Position numbers and translations under genes: made by a program | Notes under the pieces: model-generated | Database searches by the model: none | Seen by the model: only the letters and a program-made list of their open reading frames with translations | Told to the model about the DNA's origin: nothing | Shown here: positions 24,866 through 37,184 of the stretch, in pieces | Numbering within the stretch: position 1 is the stretch's first letter | Layout: every line of letters starts with the position of its first letter | Source of the DNA: Corythucha ciliata | Taxonomy: Eukaryota; Arthropoda; Insecta; Hemiptera; Tingidae | NCBI GenBank assembly: GCA_038030265.1 | Contig: CM075943.1 | Location: 44,020,001-44,084,000 of the forward strand | Direction: 5' to 3' | DNA length: 64,000 nt

Positions 24866-25275
24866 CTGCTAAGTGTTACGGCATTAGTCATCTGCGTACG
24901 TGGCGTGATGCCATTCCCCCCTCTGTTTCCTGAACTTTTTTTTTTTTTCAATCTGATGTTCTTTGATATTATTTAGTTGTACAGAGAAATCTGTAGTAGT
25001 CAACAGGCATTAGTTACCCAGACACCCGTCTCTTATTTTTTTTTAAATAAGCGAACTTATTTTGCTCAGCCTTAACACATTACTTCACTGTTCGGAGCAG
25101 GCGGTGTATAATTAACTTATGCTAGTAAGCCCGGATGCCTGCTTTTAGCGAGAAATGCCCGGATATCCTCTTTTAGTGTCAATTGTTGCAAAAAGTAAAG
25201 GGAGGGGAATCTTTTAAAAATGTCCGTTGTTTTGAACTTGAACTTGATTCTTTTTTTTTTAAATTTCTTTCTCAG

Positions 25276-28200
25276 GGCGGTCAAAGCTTTTCAACAGGTC
25301 ATTTACTTCGAACCAAGTTTCTCTCGGGCGAACGAAGTCCACTTGCGTTTAGGGTTGATGTTTAAAGTCAACAACGAATGGGCATCCGCTTTGAAACATT
25401 TGCATCTAGCTCTAGTTGATACCAACCCATCGACGTTCTCTAAAATAGAAAGTAAGAACATGGGACGAGATAGTAAGCAGAACTTATTCCTAATTTTATT
25501 TTTCGTTTTTCTGTGTTCAGTCAAGTTCCACATAGCTCATTTGTTCGAGGTACAAGGTAAATATAAACTTGCCAAGGAAAAATACGAGAGACTGTTGCAA
25601 GAAAAAGAACTTCCCATCAATTTAAAGGCCGATATATATCGTCAACTAGGCAAGCTATAAAATGGTGTTTAAGTTGTCAGGTGTGTCATTCTACTAAAAA
25701 AAAAAAATGTTACAGGATGGATGTACCATTGTATTGAAAGCCTCGGAGACAAAGCTTTACGCGAGACGCATGCAATTCACTGCCTTCAAAAATCAATTGA
25801 CGCTGACCCTAAATCCGGACAATCCCTTTACCTTTTGGGGAGGTGCTACGCTAGTGTGAACAAAGTTCACGACGCCTTCATTGCATATCGTAATTCTGTT
25901 GAAAAATCGGAAGGAAATGCAGACACTTGGTGCTCCATCGGGTTAGTTTGATTAAAAGCAAAGAAGAAGAAACACCGCGTGACGCTATTCATTTGATTGT
26001 ATTTCAGAGTTCTTTATCAACAACAAAACCAGCCTATGGACGCTCTTCAGGCGTACATATGCGCAGTCCAACTAGATAAAAGCCACAGTGCCGCTTGGAC
26101 AAATTTGGGTATACTCTATGAGAGCTGTAACCAGCCTAAAGACGCCTACGCCTGTTACGTGAACGCAACCCGAGTGGGTGAGAATAACAGCAGTGATCTT
26201 GACAAAGACGGAAGCCCCGTCACTCCCAGGGTGTCTATGCCTATCAACCCTAACTTAGCTCAAAGAATACAGTTCCTTCAGACACATTTGGGTAACGCTC
26301 CCATGCCTAGCATTACTAGCAAGTGAGTGACCTGTGGCGACTCTTGTTTTTATATTTCATTCTGACTGATTTGATTTTATCTTCAGACGACGCCAGTTGC
26401 CTCCCATTGAAGAGGCATGGAATTTACCAATATCCGCGGAGATGTCTTCGCGACAACAGCAACAGTCACAATCGTCCAGTCCTAGAATGGGTGGAGGAGG
26501 ACCTCAACAGTTACCTAAGACCCAGGTTTGATTTGTTCAATTCAAGTCGGCCATGCACGTCGCCTCACGAAAATATCTTTTTCCAGACGGGTCAAGTGCC
26601 GCCCACGAACGGCGTTCCACAGGCATCGCCGCAAGGACCACCACCACCATACCCAGCTCAGAGGCAGACACCTCCTAATAAACGTTTCAAGGTTGGTCGC
26701 TTTTAACCCAACTCTCGTGAATAATAATTTAAAATAATAACTTTTCCCCTTAGCCCGGAGAAGAACCCGTCCGCACTGTTGCCAATGGTTCCGCTCCTCA
26801 ACGACCCACGTCGACTCCAGTCCCGGCCGATCCGCCCTTTTTATTGACTGCACAGCAAATCAATACGATGCAAGCCCTACGACAGAATGTTAACAACCTG
26901 ACTCCTCAACAAGCGGTAAGGGGGTCCTGCCCCGATTCGGGTTTTGGGTCTCCCGTGTTTTTTTCGTTTCTTGAAAGTGATTCCCAGGAACTAAGAGCGA
27001 ACTCAAATTTGTGTTTGGTGTCTGTTTCATGTTAAAATTGTTTCAAAAAATTGAAAAACCGGTTATGGGTAAGCTCGTTCCTTTTCTAGTAACTTTTTCA
27101 TGCATGTTGTCACAAATCAAGTTCTTTGTATTGATAAACTTGGAGCCTCATGGTTAACGCTATTTTTTCGCCCATATTAGAATCTACTTCAACAGCTCCA
27201 GCATCAGTATCGTCTGATACATCAGCATCAAGCGCAACTGAGGCAGGAACAACAGCAAAGGATTGCCACCCAATCGACGACGCAATACTCGGGAAACTAT
27301 CACGCCTCTGTGATAAAGAGCTATCCTCAGCAGGTGGGATTTTAACTTTTCTTTTGCCCATTTATTCAATCTTACTGATTATTTTCCTATAGGGAACCGT
27401 TTCCCCTCTCGGCGACACTCCGGGAGCCACACCGAGCCCGACGGCTCCACCAGCTACACCCACTCCAGCCACCACAGGTGGTTTCCGTCCAACCACCTCT
27501 TTTCAGCAGCAACAATTTCAACAGCAGCAGTACGGTCAGTCTCAACAGTCGAACTTCGTCAACAATTCGACAGCAGGGTCGGCAGTCTCTGCCACTACTT
27601 CGTCAAGTGAAACGATCGGTGTCAGCGATCAAGAACTACAGGCTTTTCTCCTTCAGAAAGACATCGCTACGACACTGGCCGAAGATCTACTGAAACATTT
27701 TGGATCTCCGTCCACTGATGAATTAGACTCCAAAGAGGGCGTTCTGTCGTCGAGTAAGAATTCGCCTTTCGAATTATTATTTTTTTTTTTTACCAGCCGT
27801 TTACCCGAACTTAATTTTTATCCCTACCGCTTGACTAGGAGAATCGACGAGTTTTTCAAACGGTCGACCCCCCTCTGGACAGTCTACAGGACCGCCGAGG
27901 CCTACGGAGTCCGTGCAGAGCCCTCGTCCTATTTCAGGTTAGTTATTTGGATTGTTTTGACTACTTACATGCTCTTTGGGCCTTACCAAAGTTTCGAAAA
28001 CAAGGGGAAACATGTAAAAAAACGTGATGGCCGGGGGGGGGGGTTAGTTGATGGTTAAGCAGGGGTGGACTGGGGTGTAGTGGCGCAGGGGGTGGGGATG
28101 CCTTGCTTAAGGTGGCGCCGGTTCAGTTTGCGGATGATAAAGCAGTGGCGTGTGGGCGGGCCATCGCCCACACGGCTGGAGTATTAGATGGACAAAAATA

Positions 28201-31200
28201 CATTTTGTCTACATTTTAGCACTGTTCGCAGTTTGAGCTGAAACTTAGCGTTTTCATACGTATTTTCCTCAATAATAGCCGCAAAATAGCAGGTTTTCCT
28301 AATTTTTGCCACAAATCGCATTTTTTTTGTTCACGAAGCGCTATGAATTAGCGATTTTTCTAGTGATATTTTACCTATACGTACAGCCATAATTTGGCGC
28401 TTTATTTTTTTAATTTTAACCTTAATGTGGCCTTCAGAAGCCGCAAATCAGCGTATTTTCAATTTTTCATGCAAATTGAAATTTTTCACAATTTTAGCCG
28501 CGAATTAGTGATTTTCCTCAAAATGTTACCCGCGAATTATAGTTTTTTCTTAGGGTTTTGATTTTCGGACCATGGTGTATATGGTGATTTCGGTCGCAAA
28601 TGAGGTCTACTTTCACCCAAATTTTTTTGTCACACTTATCCCCTTCCACCCTGTATTTTAGGCACGCATTAGCATTTTTTTTTTTACTTTTTGCTCTGGA
28701 TTAGCGCTGTTTTTCAGTTTGAGCCTTGATGCTTCCAGAAGCTGCGGATTTTTGAATCCACAATTTTAACTGCGATTAAGTTTTTTTTTTTCATTTTTAT
28801 CCGATTTTAGGTATTTCTAACGATTTTTCTCAATTTCCGTTAAATAGCGTTTTCTTCTACTTTTGCAGTGAATTAGAATCTATACTCTTTTTTTGTATAT
28901 CAATTGCGGATGTATGAGAATTTTCACATGGAATTTCTGCTGTGAATTCGCAATTTTTGCCCAATTTTAATCCTAATTAGCGTTGTTTTTGTCATGTGAA
29001 TCAGAAGCATGTTTTCCCACAACACTTTTGTTTATTTATACATTTTAGCCCCGTAGAATGGCCACCGTACGTCAAAGATTTTTTTCACAATTTTGGTCTG
29101 GAAGTTGAATCGTGAGACCACGAATCAGCGCTTTCTCGCACTTATAGCCACGAATATTAGCGCTTTTTTTCAAATTTTTTGCTGCGTAAGCAAGTTTCGC
29201 ATTGACGATCAGCACATTTGTGCGCTCAAGAATCTAACGAAACAGGGGACGGTGTATTTTCTCCATTTTAGCCGCGAATTTCCTAAAATTTAAGCCACCA
29301 GGTGGCTCAATTGAATATTCAGCCCACACACCACTTATTGCAACGTTAGGAGAGACTGAAATTGCTGTCCAACCGCCCAACCTTTCCACAAGATGTATAA
29401 TGTTGTATGTGTTCTATATTCATGGGTGTAGTCTACATCCATGAATTTAGAACCTAAAAATCCTCATTTGTTTTTTCGTATTCAAAATTTTCGAGGGGGC
29501 CCCGTCTGATAGCGAGCCCGGGGGAAGTCCGCTCCCCTCGACCCTACCTCGGGTCGCTACTGTTTGACTGGGGGATTCTTTAGCTGAATTGACACATTTT
29601 TAGACGTAATTGAACGGTTTTAGTGCCGAATGGCCAGTTTTTTTTTTAAAGTTTTTAACCAAATAACGGATTTAGTGACAATAAATCGTCAGGGCATGGC
29701 CCAAATGGTTTCTGGACATAAAATGTCAACTGTTATAGCCAAATAATTAGTTTCAGGGGCTGAGTTGGCCAGATTTGACCATTTTCGGTATTAAATAGTC
29801 TCGTTGCCTGTACCATGTATTAATTTTAAAGCGTCAGTAATAGAGCCGACGTTGCAGTTTCTGGGCATACACGATTTATAGCAACGTAAATCTAGTATAG
29901 GGGCTAAATTTCCAGTTTTATACTTGAACAGTCAGTCAATACTAAGGAGAAATAAAAGTTATTGTTAAGGGGGCGGGGGTTGTCCCGACAAAAATTGTTA
30001 TTTCTGTCGCAAAAAGTCTGGTTTTGGAGAAAAAGTTCAAGTTGCTTGTCTTTTGAAGGCGACATTTACTTATTCATATTCCCAACGGGATCATTGTCGC
30101 CACCTCCTTCTTATCCACCGCCGATGAATTTTGCCTATCGCCCCCTCCCCCCTCCCTAACTGAAACCTAAACTCAACGCCTCTGCGTGATAATATATAAC
30201 CACGGAGGGGACAGAGTCCTTTTTCTGCAACTCGATTTTGACGATTCCAAAAACAGATTTTCGTTTCTAATCCATTTTTTTATGAAAAACTGGCAATTGT
30301 CTGGGAGGGGCGCGGTGGTGGTTTGGACACCCATCCCTCCCGGGCCATTCCGCCACTGGGGTAGAGTTTCGTTGGGGGTTGTGCACGTTGAGTGTAGAAA
30401 GGCACCATTGAGCATTGATTCGAACTGTGCATTTTTTCCATCATATTTTTTTTTTTTTTGTACCCGCAGTTGGTAGTATAAAATCTGAGAAAACGGACAA
30501 AATTAAAACAGAGATACCCGAAGAGGTTCAACTTCGAGTCGGAAATCTTTTGGATATCAAGCCAGAAGTTGAATTTTCGATCGATATGGACGCCAAGTCC
30601 GTGCTCGAAGCTTGCAAGTAAGTCTTTTACTTGTGTTCCTCACGTGACCGGAAAAATTGCCGTTAATTCACGTTAAATTTTTTTTTATTTAATGTGTGAA
30701 GGGGTCGAGGAGTGAATGGCGTTGGAGCCTGTAACGTTGTCAGTGACAGTGAAGGACCACCTTCGCCGCCGGAAGCACCAACCGTTCGACTAACTAAAGA
30801 ACAACTTCTGCCTCCAACACCGAGTGTTTACCTCGAGAATAAAAAGGATGCGTTCAGTCCTCAGCTCCAAGAGTTTTGCTTGAAACACCCCATTGCTGTG
30901 ATACGTGGCCTTGCAGCCGCCTTGAAATTAGGTAAAGCCGACGATTTTTTTTCTTCGGTAACAATGTAACTTAGAACTGTTTAATTCCTGTTATCAACAG
31001 ACCTGGGGTTGTTCTCGACAAAAACTTTAGTTGAAGCCAATCCCGACCACATGGTCGAGGTGAGGACGCAAGTGCAACAAACCTCTGATGAGAACTGGGA
31101 TCCACAGTTGGGTGGTCGCGGTTGGTCGTGTATTAGTCACCGCTCTCACACGACAATAGCTAAATATGCCCAGTATCAGGCGTCAAGTTTTCAGGACAGT

Positions 31201-33480
31201 CTAAAAGAGGAAAGAGACAAAACGACTGGCGTTCATCAGACAAACAGTACGACGTGTAATCTGTCTGATTCTGACTCGAAGGACTCGACTGGAAATGTCA
31301 AAAAGAAGAAATCTTCAGTAAGTTCGAAATTCACTATCGATTTATTTATTTTTTTCATTCGCTCATTATCTTATTACAGGGTGTTCCTGGCCTCAAGGCG
31401 CCGCCTGGCTCAAAAATGTTGAGATTTGGGACCAATGTTGATTTGTCCGACGAGAGGAAATGGAGGAATCAACTTCAAGAGCTCATGAAACTTCCAGCGT
31501 TCGCTCGAGTTGTTTCAGCGGGTAACATGTTGTCACACGTGGGTCACGTGATACTGGGCATGAATACGGTTCAACTTTACATGAAAGTAAGTTTCAAAAG
31601 CGTACTTCCGCTAGTCCTTGAATAATAATGGACGCTCTTCTGTTTCAAGGTTCCAGGAAGTCGTACTCCTGGTCATCAAGAGAACAATAACTTTTGTTCC
31701 ATCAATATCAATATTGGCCCTGGTGACTGCGAATGGTTCGCGGTGCCTGACGCTTATTGGGGTGTCATTTATAACCTTTGCGAAAAGTGAGTTTAATTAT
31801 TTGACTGATTTCCAGTACTTTGTGATACTTGAATAACAAATGCCTTTATCTATAGATCTTGAACTTCACCGTTAATTCTGGTTTAGTTGGCGCCATTTCC
31901 ATGATTTTAATGATTATTTTTGTTTTTCCACAGATATAGTTTAAATTATCTACACGGATCATGGTGGCCTTGCCTGGAGGATCTATTTGAGGAAAATGTA
32001 CCTGTGTATAGATTCTTGCAACGACCAGGGGATTTGGTATGGGTTAATTCAGGTAAGAGAATGTTCCTTGAGTTGCTGATCATGGAAAAAAAATCGTATT
32101 GTAAGCTGGTATTGAGCCCCCCCTTCTGCAGCAAAATTTTTCTCTACTTGTATAACCGTAATTGCTAAACCGTATTTGTCAACTGTCGGTACAGGATGCG
32201 TACATTGGGTTCAAGCAGTTGGTTGGTGCAACAACATCGCGTGGAACGTTGGCCCACTGACGGCCCGTCAGTATCAACTAGCTATTGAGCGCTACGAATG
32301 GAACAAACTTCAAAGTTTCAAAAGTATCGTCCCTATGGTTCATCTGTCTTGGAATCTGGCTCGAAACATCAAAGTGTCCGATCCAAAACTTTTCGAACTC
32401 ATTAAAAACTGCCTGCTGCGTACCTTGAAACACTGCGCTATCATTTTGGAATTTGTCCGGTCCAAGGGTGTTGAAGTCCGATTTCATGGACGTGGTAAAA
32501 ATGAGGCGTCCCACTATTGCGGCCAGTGTGAAGTAAGGACACCCGTTTTTCTCCCTTCTCACAAGTTGCTCCAGTCTTGGACGTAACGTTTCACTTTTTT
32601 TTCTTCTGCGTCCGTAATTTCAGATGGAAGTATTCAACATACTTTTTATTCGGGAGCAAGAGAAACGACACGTCGTTCACTGTTTGGACTGCGCTAAAAA
32701 GCAGCAGCCTGATTTGGAAGGTTTCGTGTGCCTCGAAGAGTACCGCATGAGCGAACTCATGGACGTGTTCGACAACTTCACGCTTCATCCAGTGGTAAGT
32801 TTTTGCAATACAGTTTTTCGTTCAACCAACCATTTCTCGGAGTTAGTTTTACGAGCGAGCCACGGATTTTTTTTTTTTTTTTGGGATTGCTTTCCTCGTG
32901 ATTTAATGATGAATACCCTCATCGGGATTTAAATATTATGGGCGGAGAGCTCGCAATTTCGTTATGGAGTCCGGTTTCATGCTGATTCGTGTTATCTACC
33001 GAAGTTCTTGGGTTGTTTGCATGCTTTCCTCAATAGATTCATTGGTGTGTAAGACTCATTGGCTTTTAAGATTACGACGTGGGAAGGGAGGGGGGGTCCT
33101 GCGTAGCCCATGATAAGCTCAGGAGACAACGTTTCTTCAGCAAGAATCTTGCAAAAATGAGATAATCAGTGTTCTTGAGCCTTCGAGACACATTTTGGAT
33201 ATTGCTTGGCTTCCAAAGCCACGTGGGGGGGGGGGAGTTTGGACCAATCTCACAAATAAATCCTTACTACACGCTTCTTTGGGTGGGGAGGGGAGTAGCT
33301 TCCGACAGTGTTTTTATCTCATCTACGATGAAAATTGTGTCGTCCTCTCCGACGAGTGAAAATCGAGCTCTTGGGTTGCAAAATATTTCCATAACATATT
33401 TGGAAGACGAGAAGTCAATTTTTTTTTTGGGACGTTTCTTTTCACAGCAAAGCCCCAGCGGAGCGACAACGGTAGCGTGA
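25276..33480 (+). CDS. Utx: Histone H3K27 demethylase UTX (KDM6A family), 5' end missing
   Basis: Nuclear Fe(II)/2-oxoglutarate dioxygenase that removes methyl groups from H3K27 and works in COMPASS-like complexes (family knowledge). Nineteen exons, consistent in phase: 25276-25451, 25521-25649, 25716-25941, 26008-26322, 26387-26525, 26587-26691, 26754-26915, 27181-27333, 27393-27753, 27839-27937, 30470-30617, 30702-30931, 31001-31317, 31380-31586, 31650-31786, 31934-32052, 32195-32532, 32624-32794, 33448-33480. They give 1187 residues and a TGA stop. Residues about 1-270 are TPR repeats, containing [20 protein letters not shown]. About 280-680 is a Gln/Pro/Ser/Thr-rich linker. The JmjC domain keeps Lys and Thr of YMKVPGSRT (2-oxoglutarate), iron ligands His and Glu of GHQENNN (31674-31682) and His of CVHWVQ (32203-32205). 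A C-terminal CxxC...CxxC zinc module follows (CGQC, CLDC). Most introns are 60-70 bp; intron 10 is 2.5 kb and full of satellite. The first 125-150 residues expected from animal homologues were not found. Confidence 0.95.
27938..30469 (-). repeat. UTX intron 10: ~29 bp satellite block in reverse orientation with GC-rich ends
   Basis: The 2.5 kb intron holds a GC-rich segment at 28050-28200 (GTGGCGCAGGGGGTGGGG, GCGTGTGGGCGGGCC), then the reverse-oriented satellite at 28205-29290 (TTTTCTCAATTTTAGCC, GAATTAGCG). A GC-rich end follows at 29490-29570 (GGGGCCCCGTCTGATAGCGA, ACCTCGGGTCGCTACTG). This is the same order as the composite repeat elsewhere, but inverted. The last 900 bp before exon 11 show no gene. 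Confidence 0.65.
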
Positions 33481-34350
33481 TGTTGAAATGTTTTTTAGTT
33501 GTTTGTTTTATTTTATTTTTGTTTGTGTAATACAACCGAAACTAATCTTTTTCATGTTCGAAAAGAAGTGATAGGAAGAGAACGTAGCTAACACGCCAAA
33601 GCTCTTTTTATAGCGCATTTGTCTATTTTTAGCGTTACTTTAGGATTTATTGTTATTTATCCGAAAGCAAATTCGTTAAAGAGAGCGTGAAAAAACAATG
33701 GAATAATGATGGCCAAAGATTTTAAGGAAAGGTCTTTTGACTAGAACTTGCAAGTTTTGTTTTTTGGACAGGAAAAACGCCTTTTTTTGTACATACGAAA
33801 CAAATTGAAAAGACTGCTCTCTTTACATAAATCATTCTGGCGTTAGGAAGAGCGTTTCTTAAAACGAAATAATGAGTTTTGTGATGAAAAACAAGATGAG
33901 TTAAGGATAGGGAAATCACGCAAGTTTCGTTAGAATCTCCCCTATCCCCCTTCACCAGTCTGCGACTGTAGAGGGAAAATCGCAATTTGTATTTGTAGGA
34001 AATTATAAACTGTAAATTCAACTTTTTAATTTTACCATAAACTGGCTTAGGTTTATTTATTTTTAAAGGCAATTTCATTTTTAATAAACTCTTGTGTTTC
34101 CATAATGATCTCAAATTATTATGTAACGGAAATGTACATATTTATTAATGAAATATTAAGAGTTGAATGAAATTGTCTAAAACTGAGTACATTTTAAAAT
34201 CTAGTTTTGATTGTATAGTTACTTGGGTCCCATTTTCCCTTACAAGTATGTAATTTTTTTTTTTTTTTTTTTCGGGTGGGAAAACAGGAGCACTGCCAGG
34301 TCCATTCCCCCCCCCCTCTCATCATACTCATCCTCCGCCTATTAAATAAA
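33481..34350 (+). other. Probable UTX 3' untranslated region with poly(A) signals
   Basis: AT-rich sequence directly after the UTX stop codon. It has no convincing open frame on either strand; the 130-codon minus frame at 33722-34114 has no protein-like composition. AATAAA hexamers lie at 34083-34088 and 34345-34350 and are the likeliest cleavage signals, implying a 3' UTR of roughly 0.6-0.9 kb. The transcript end itself is inferred. Confidence 0.4.
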
Positions 34351-35259
34351 AATCCGGTACAAATTTTGAAGTGTCTTAATCAGAGAGAACAAAAATTAGT
34401 ATTTCATACTATTCGACACAGTAATTTTTGTACTATTGCAATATTTTTAAGAGTCAGTATAGTTTGATAAATCATAGATTCCGTGATTTTCTACTTTTTG
34501 AAATATCACTGCCAAGCTCGTTTGTAATTGAGCGAACGGAAAATCCCCCGGAACCTCTACCCCTTCCGTATTTATTGATTAAAAATGAAATATAATGAAA
34601 TAAAATAAATATATTATATATTTTTTGGTTAGTTTAAGAGTATGAATTCTCCTTTTTGATTGTAAAATCAAGTTTTTTTTTATAATCAATTAACGTTTTG
34701 TGTTCAGATAAAAGGAAAAAAAGACTTTAAAAACATTTTTTGTGTATGTAATTTGCTCAGAAACAATCAAAATGAACAAGAAGAGTGTTAATTTTCAGTT
34801 TTGATCTCATACTGAAGGACTTTGTTCTTTTAATCGGAACCTCTGGTAGGAAACATTAATTTATTTTATTAATTTTTAAATGAAATTATATTGAACCGTT
34901 TTTATTTGTGTCCCGATATTTACCATTTACTACAACAAAAATGTTCAAATTAAATAATTTTGTATATAAAATGTTGATTTCGTGAAGAAAGCTGAGAATA
35001 AGCTATCTTCCCTTAAATTTTATCGCTGAAAAATGTAAATTATTGAGAAAATACAATTGAAGAAAAGTCTAATATCAAGCTTTTTGCTATTGTTGTCATA
35101 ACGGATAAAAGCTTGGTCACACATCATGAGTCCATATTGGACAAATCTTCCCCGCGAACTCCTTGTCCGTGTGAAACTTATGAGCAGTCGGCGGGTGGTG
35201 CAGTTAAGTCACAATAGGGCGTCCCCTTCTGGTCATCTTTTTTCTTCTACTTTGTCAGT
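34351..35259. other. AT-rich intergenic DNA
   Basis: No frames with protein-like composition; long A/T runs. Confidence 0.5.
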
Positions 35260-36170
35260 GTATCAGGCGGGGCCCCCCGAAAAGTTTAAATGCGGAAAAA
35301 TGAGGATTTTTAGGTTCTACATTCATGGATATGGGCATGTGAAAAGGTTTGGACAGCAACTTGGCTCATTTCTACGAATTTCAGTCTATACGACCTGAAG
35401 AATAATACATATAACGTTTTAAGTGATATCAGCAAAGAGTGTGGGGTGAATATTCGATTGAGCCCCCCCCCCCCCCCGAGAGTGCTATTCTGGTGGCTGA
35501 AATTGAGAAAATTCGCGGCTAAAATAGCAAAAATACACCGTCTCCAGTTTCGAAAGGTCCTTAAGCGGCAATTTGCAACTTGCTGACGAAGCAAAAACTT
35601 TGGGGGAAAATGCTAATATTCGTGGCTATATAACTGAGAAAAAAGCGCTGATTCGTGGTCTCATGATGCAACTTCCCAAGTATGGAGGCCATTCTACGGC
35701 TAAAATGTAGAAATAACGCAAAAGTGTTGTCCGCGGCTAAAATTGAGAAAACACGCTGCTAATTAAAGGCTGTACAAGTGAAAAAAATTGCGGTTACTAT
35801 TGGCAAAAACGCTAATTCGGGTTAAAATTGGGCAAGAAAGGCAAATTTTCAACTGAAATTGAGGAAATCGCCCATTCTAGAAAAAGCGCTAATTTGCGGC
35901 TGAAATTGTAGTATTACAATTTCTAATTTAAGTATGCGCCTTCTGAAGGCGACTTTTGTGGCAAAAATTGAGAAAAATGGCAACTTCATGGCTACAAGCA
36001 AAACAAAAACCGCTGATTCACGGCTAGAAATGTGCAGAAAATTGAGAAATATCGCTAATTCACGGGATAAAAACGCTACTTTGCTGCTAAAGTTGAAAAA
36101 AAACGCAAATTCATTGCTATTGTTAAGGGGGGAGCAAAACCGCTTGACATTTCGCGTCTCTCGAGCATTT
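35260..36170 (+). repeat. Composite repeat copy with ~29 bp satellite
   Basis: The GC-rich end at 35268-35300 (GGCGGGGCCCCCCGAAAAG) continues with TGAGGATTTTTAGGTTCTAC, seen in other copies. After a 15-base C run (35463-35477), degenerate satellite units run to about 36130, with another short group at 36260-36360. Confidence 0.65.
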
Positions 36171-36180
36171 TGCCCTTAAG

Positions 36181-36418
36181 CCGCCTTCACGTGCAAGCTT
36201 TAAAAAGCTGAACTGTGGGCTTCAACCAATCGGAGCGCACTGTTTCTCGCTCCGGGACTAAAATCTAAAAAACAAAGCGGCCAAAATTGAAAATAAAATC
36301 ACTGATTAGCCCGGCTAAAATTAAGAAAAACGTTAAATCTCAGCTCAAATTGAGAAGAAGTGTTACCCCCCGCTTAACCCCCCTCGCTCAGCATTTTAAA
36401 GCTTGCATGTAAAGGCGG
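36181..36418. mobile_element. 238 bp MITE-like inverted repeat
   Basis: CCGCCTTCACGTGCAAGCTT at 36181 and AAGCTTGCATGTAAAGGCGG ending at 36418 are inverted copies about 30 bp long. The element interrupts the satellite block; satellite-like units continue inside and before it. No clear target duplication. Confidence 0.65.
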
Positions 36419-37184
36419 TTTCATAGTATAAATAGTATAATATTAGTTATAATAGTGTTTATACGCTGAAGTGTAGAATTAGGTGCTTACTGGAGTTTTG
36501 CAACGGTGATTTGTATCGCGATGGGACGTGTTTTGTTGGATTTTAATCACTTACTCAGCGCTGAGCTAGACTGACAGTTTTGCAACGGCAAAAGACTAAG
36601 TGCTCATTAAGCGCTGAACAAGTCTGAAGTTTTGCAACGTGGCCATTGACATTGAAATCATCTATTCGCGGGCTTGGGTCACTGTCAAGGCTATTTGGCG
36701 GTTTCAAACGGAAATTATGGGCGTTTAGTCAAATGAAAGAATTTCAGATCTAGCGGCTATCAGCCAATTCTGCATGTTTTCACAGTTGAAAAATCATATT
36801 TTATGAGATTCAAAAACCAAATTATTCTGATTTAACTCTGTAAAACGTGAATATGTAAATTTAGTAAAAACTGTTATTCCAAGCCCGGGGGCGGCCCCCC
36901 TATGGTGGTTCCCCCTAAAAATGGTCCTGGAAGAGTGACAGCTGAAGGAAAATGGCTTGAATTGCCCCGTAATCACTCACCCAATTTTTCGTAGCCCCCA
37001 ACCCCCATCCCCCGCACCAGTGGCGTAGGTACGGGCGGGATAGATCCCCCCCCCCCAGAGCTACAAGTGTACGAACGAAGGGGCACGAGTACCAACGGTC
37101 TAAGGGACCTCATAAAATCTCGTTGAAGTTGGGTTTAGCAGATTGCCTCGACTTCAAGCAGCCCGGAAAGGACTTCAGACCCCA

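Noticed and set aside
33722..34114. 130-codon minus frame after UTX
   Set aside because: AT-driven composition (Lys/Phe/Leu), inside the probable UTX 3' UTR, no domain.
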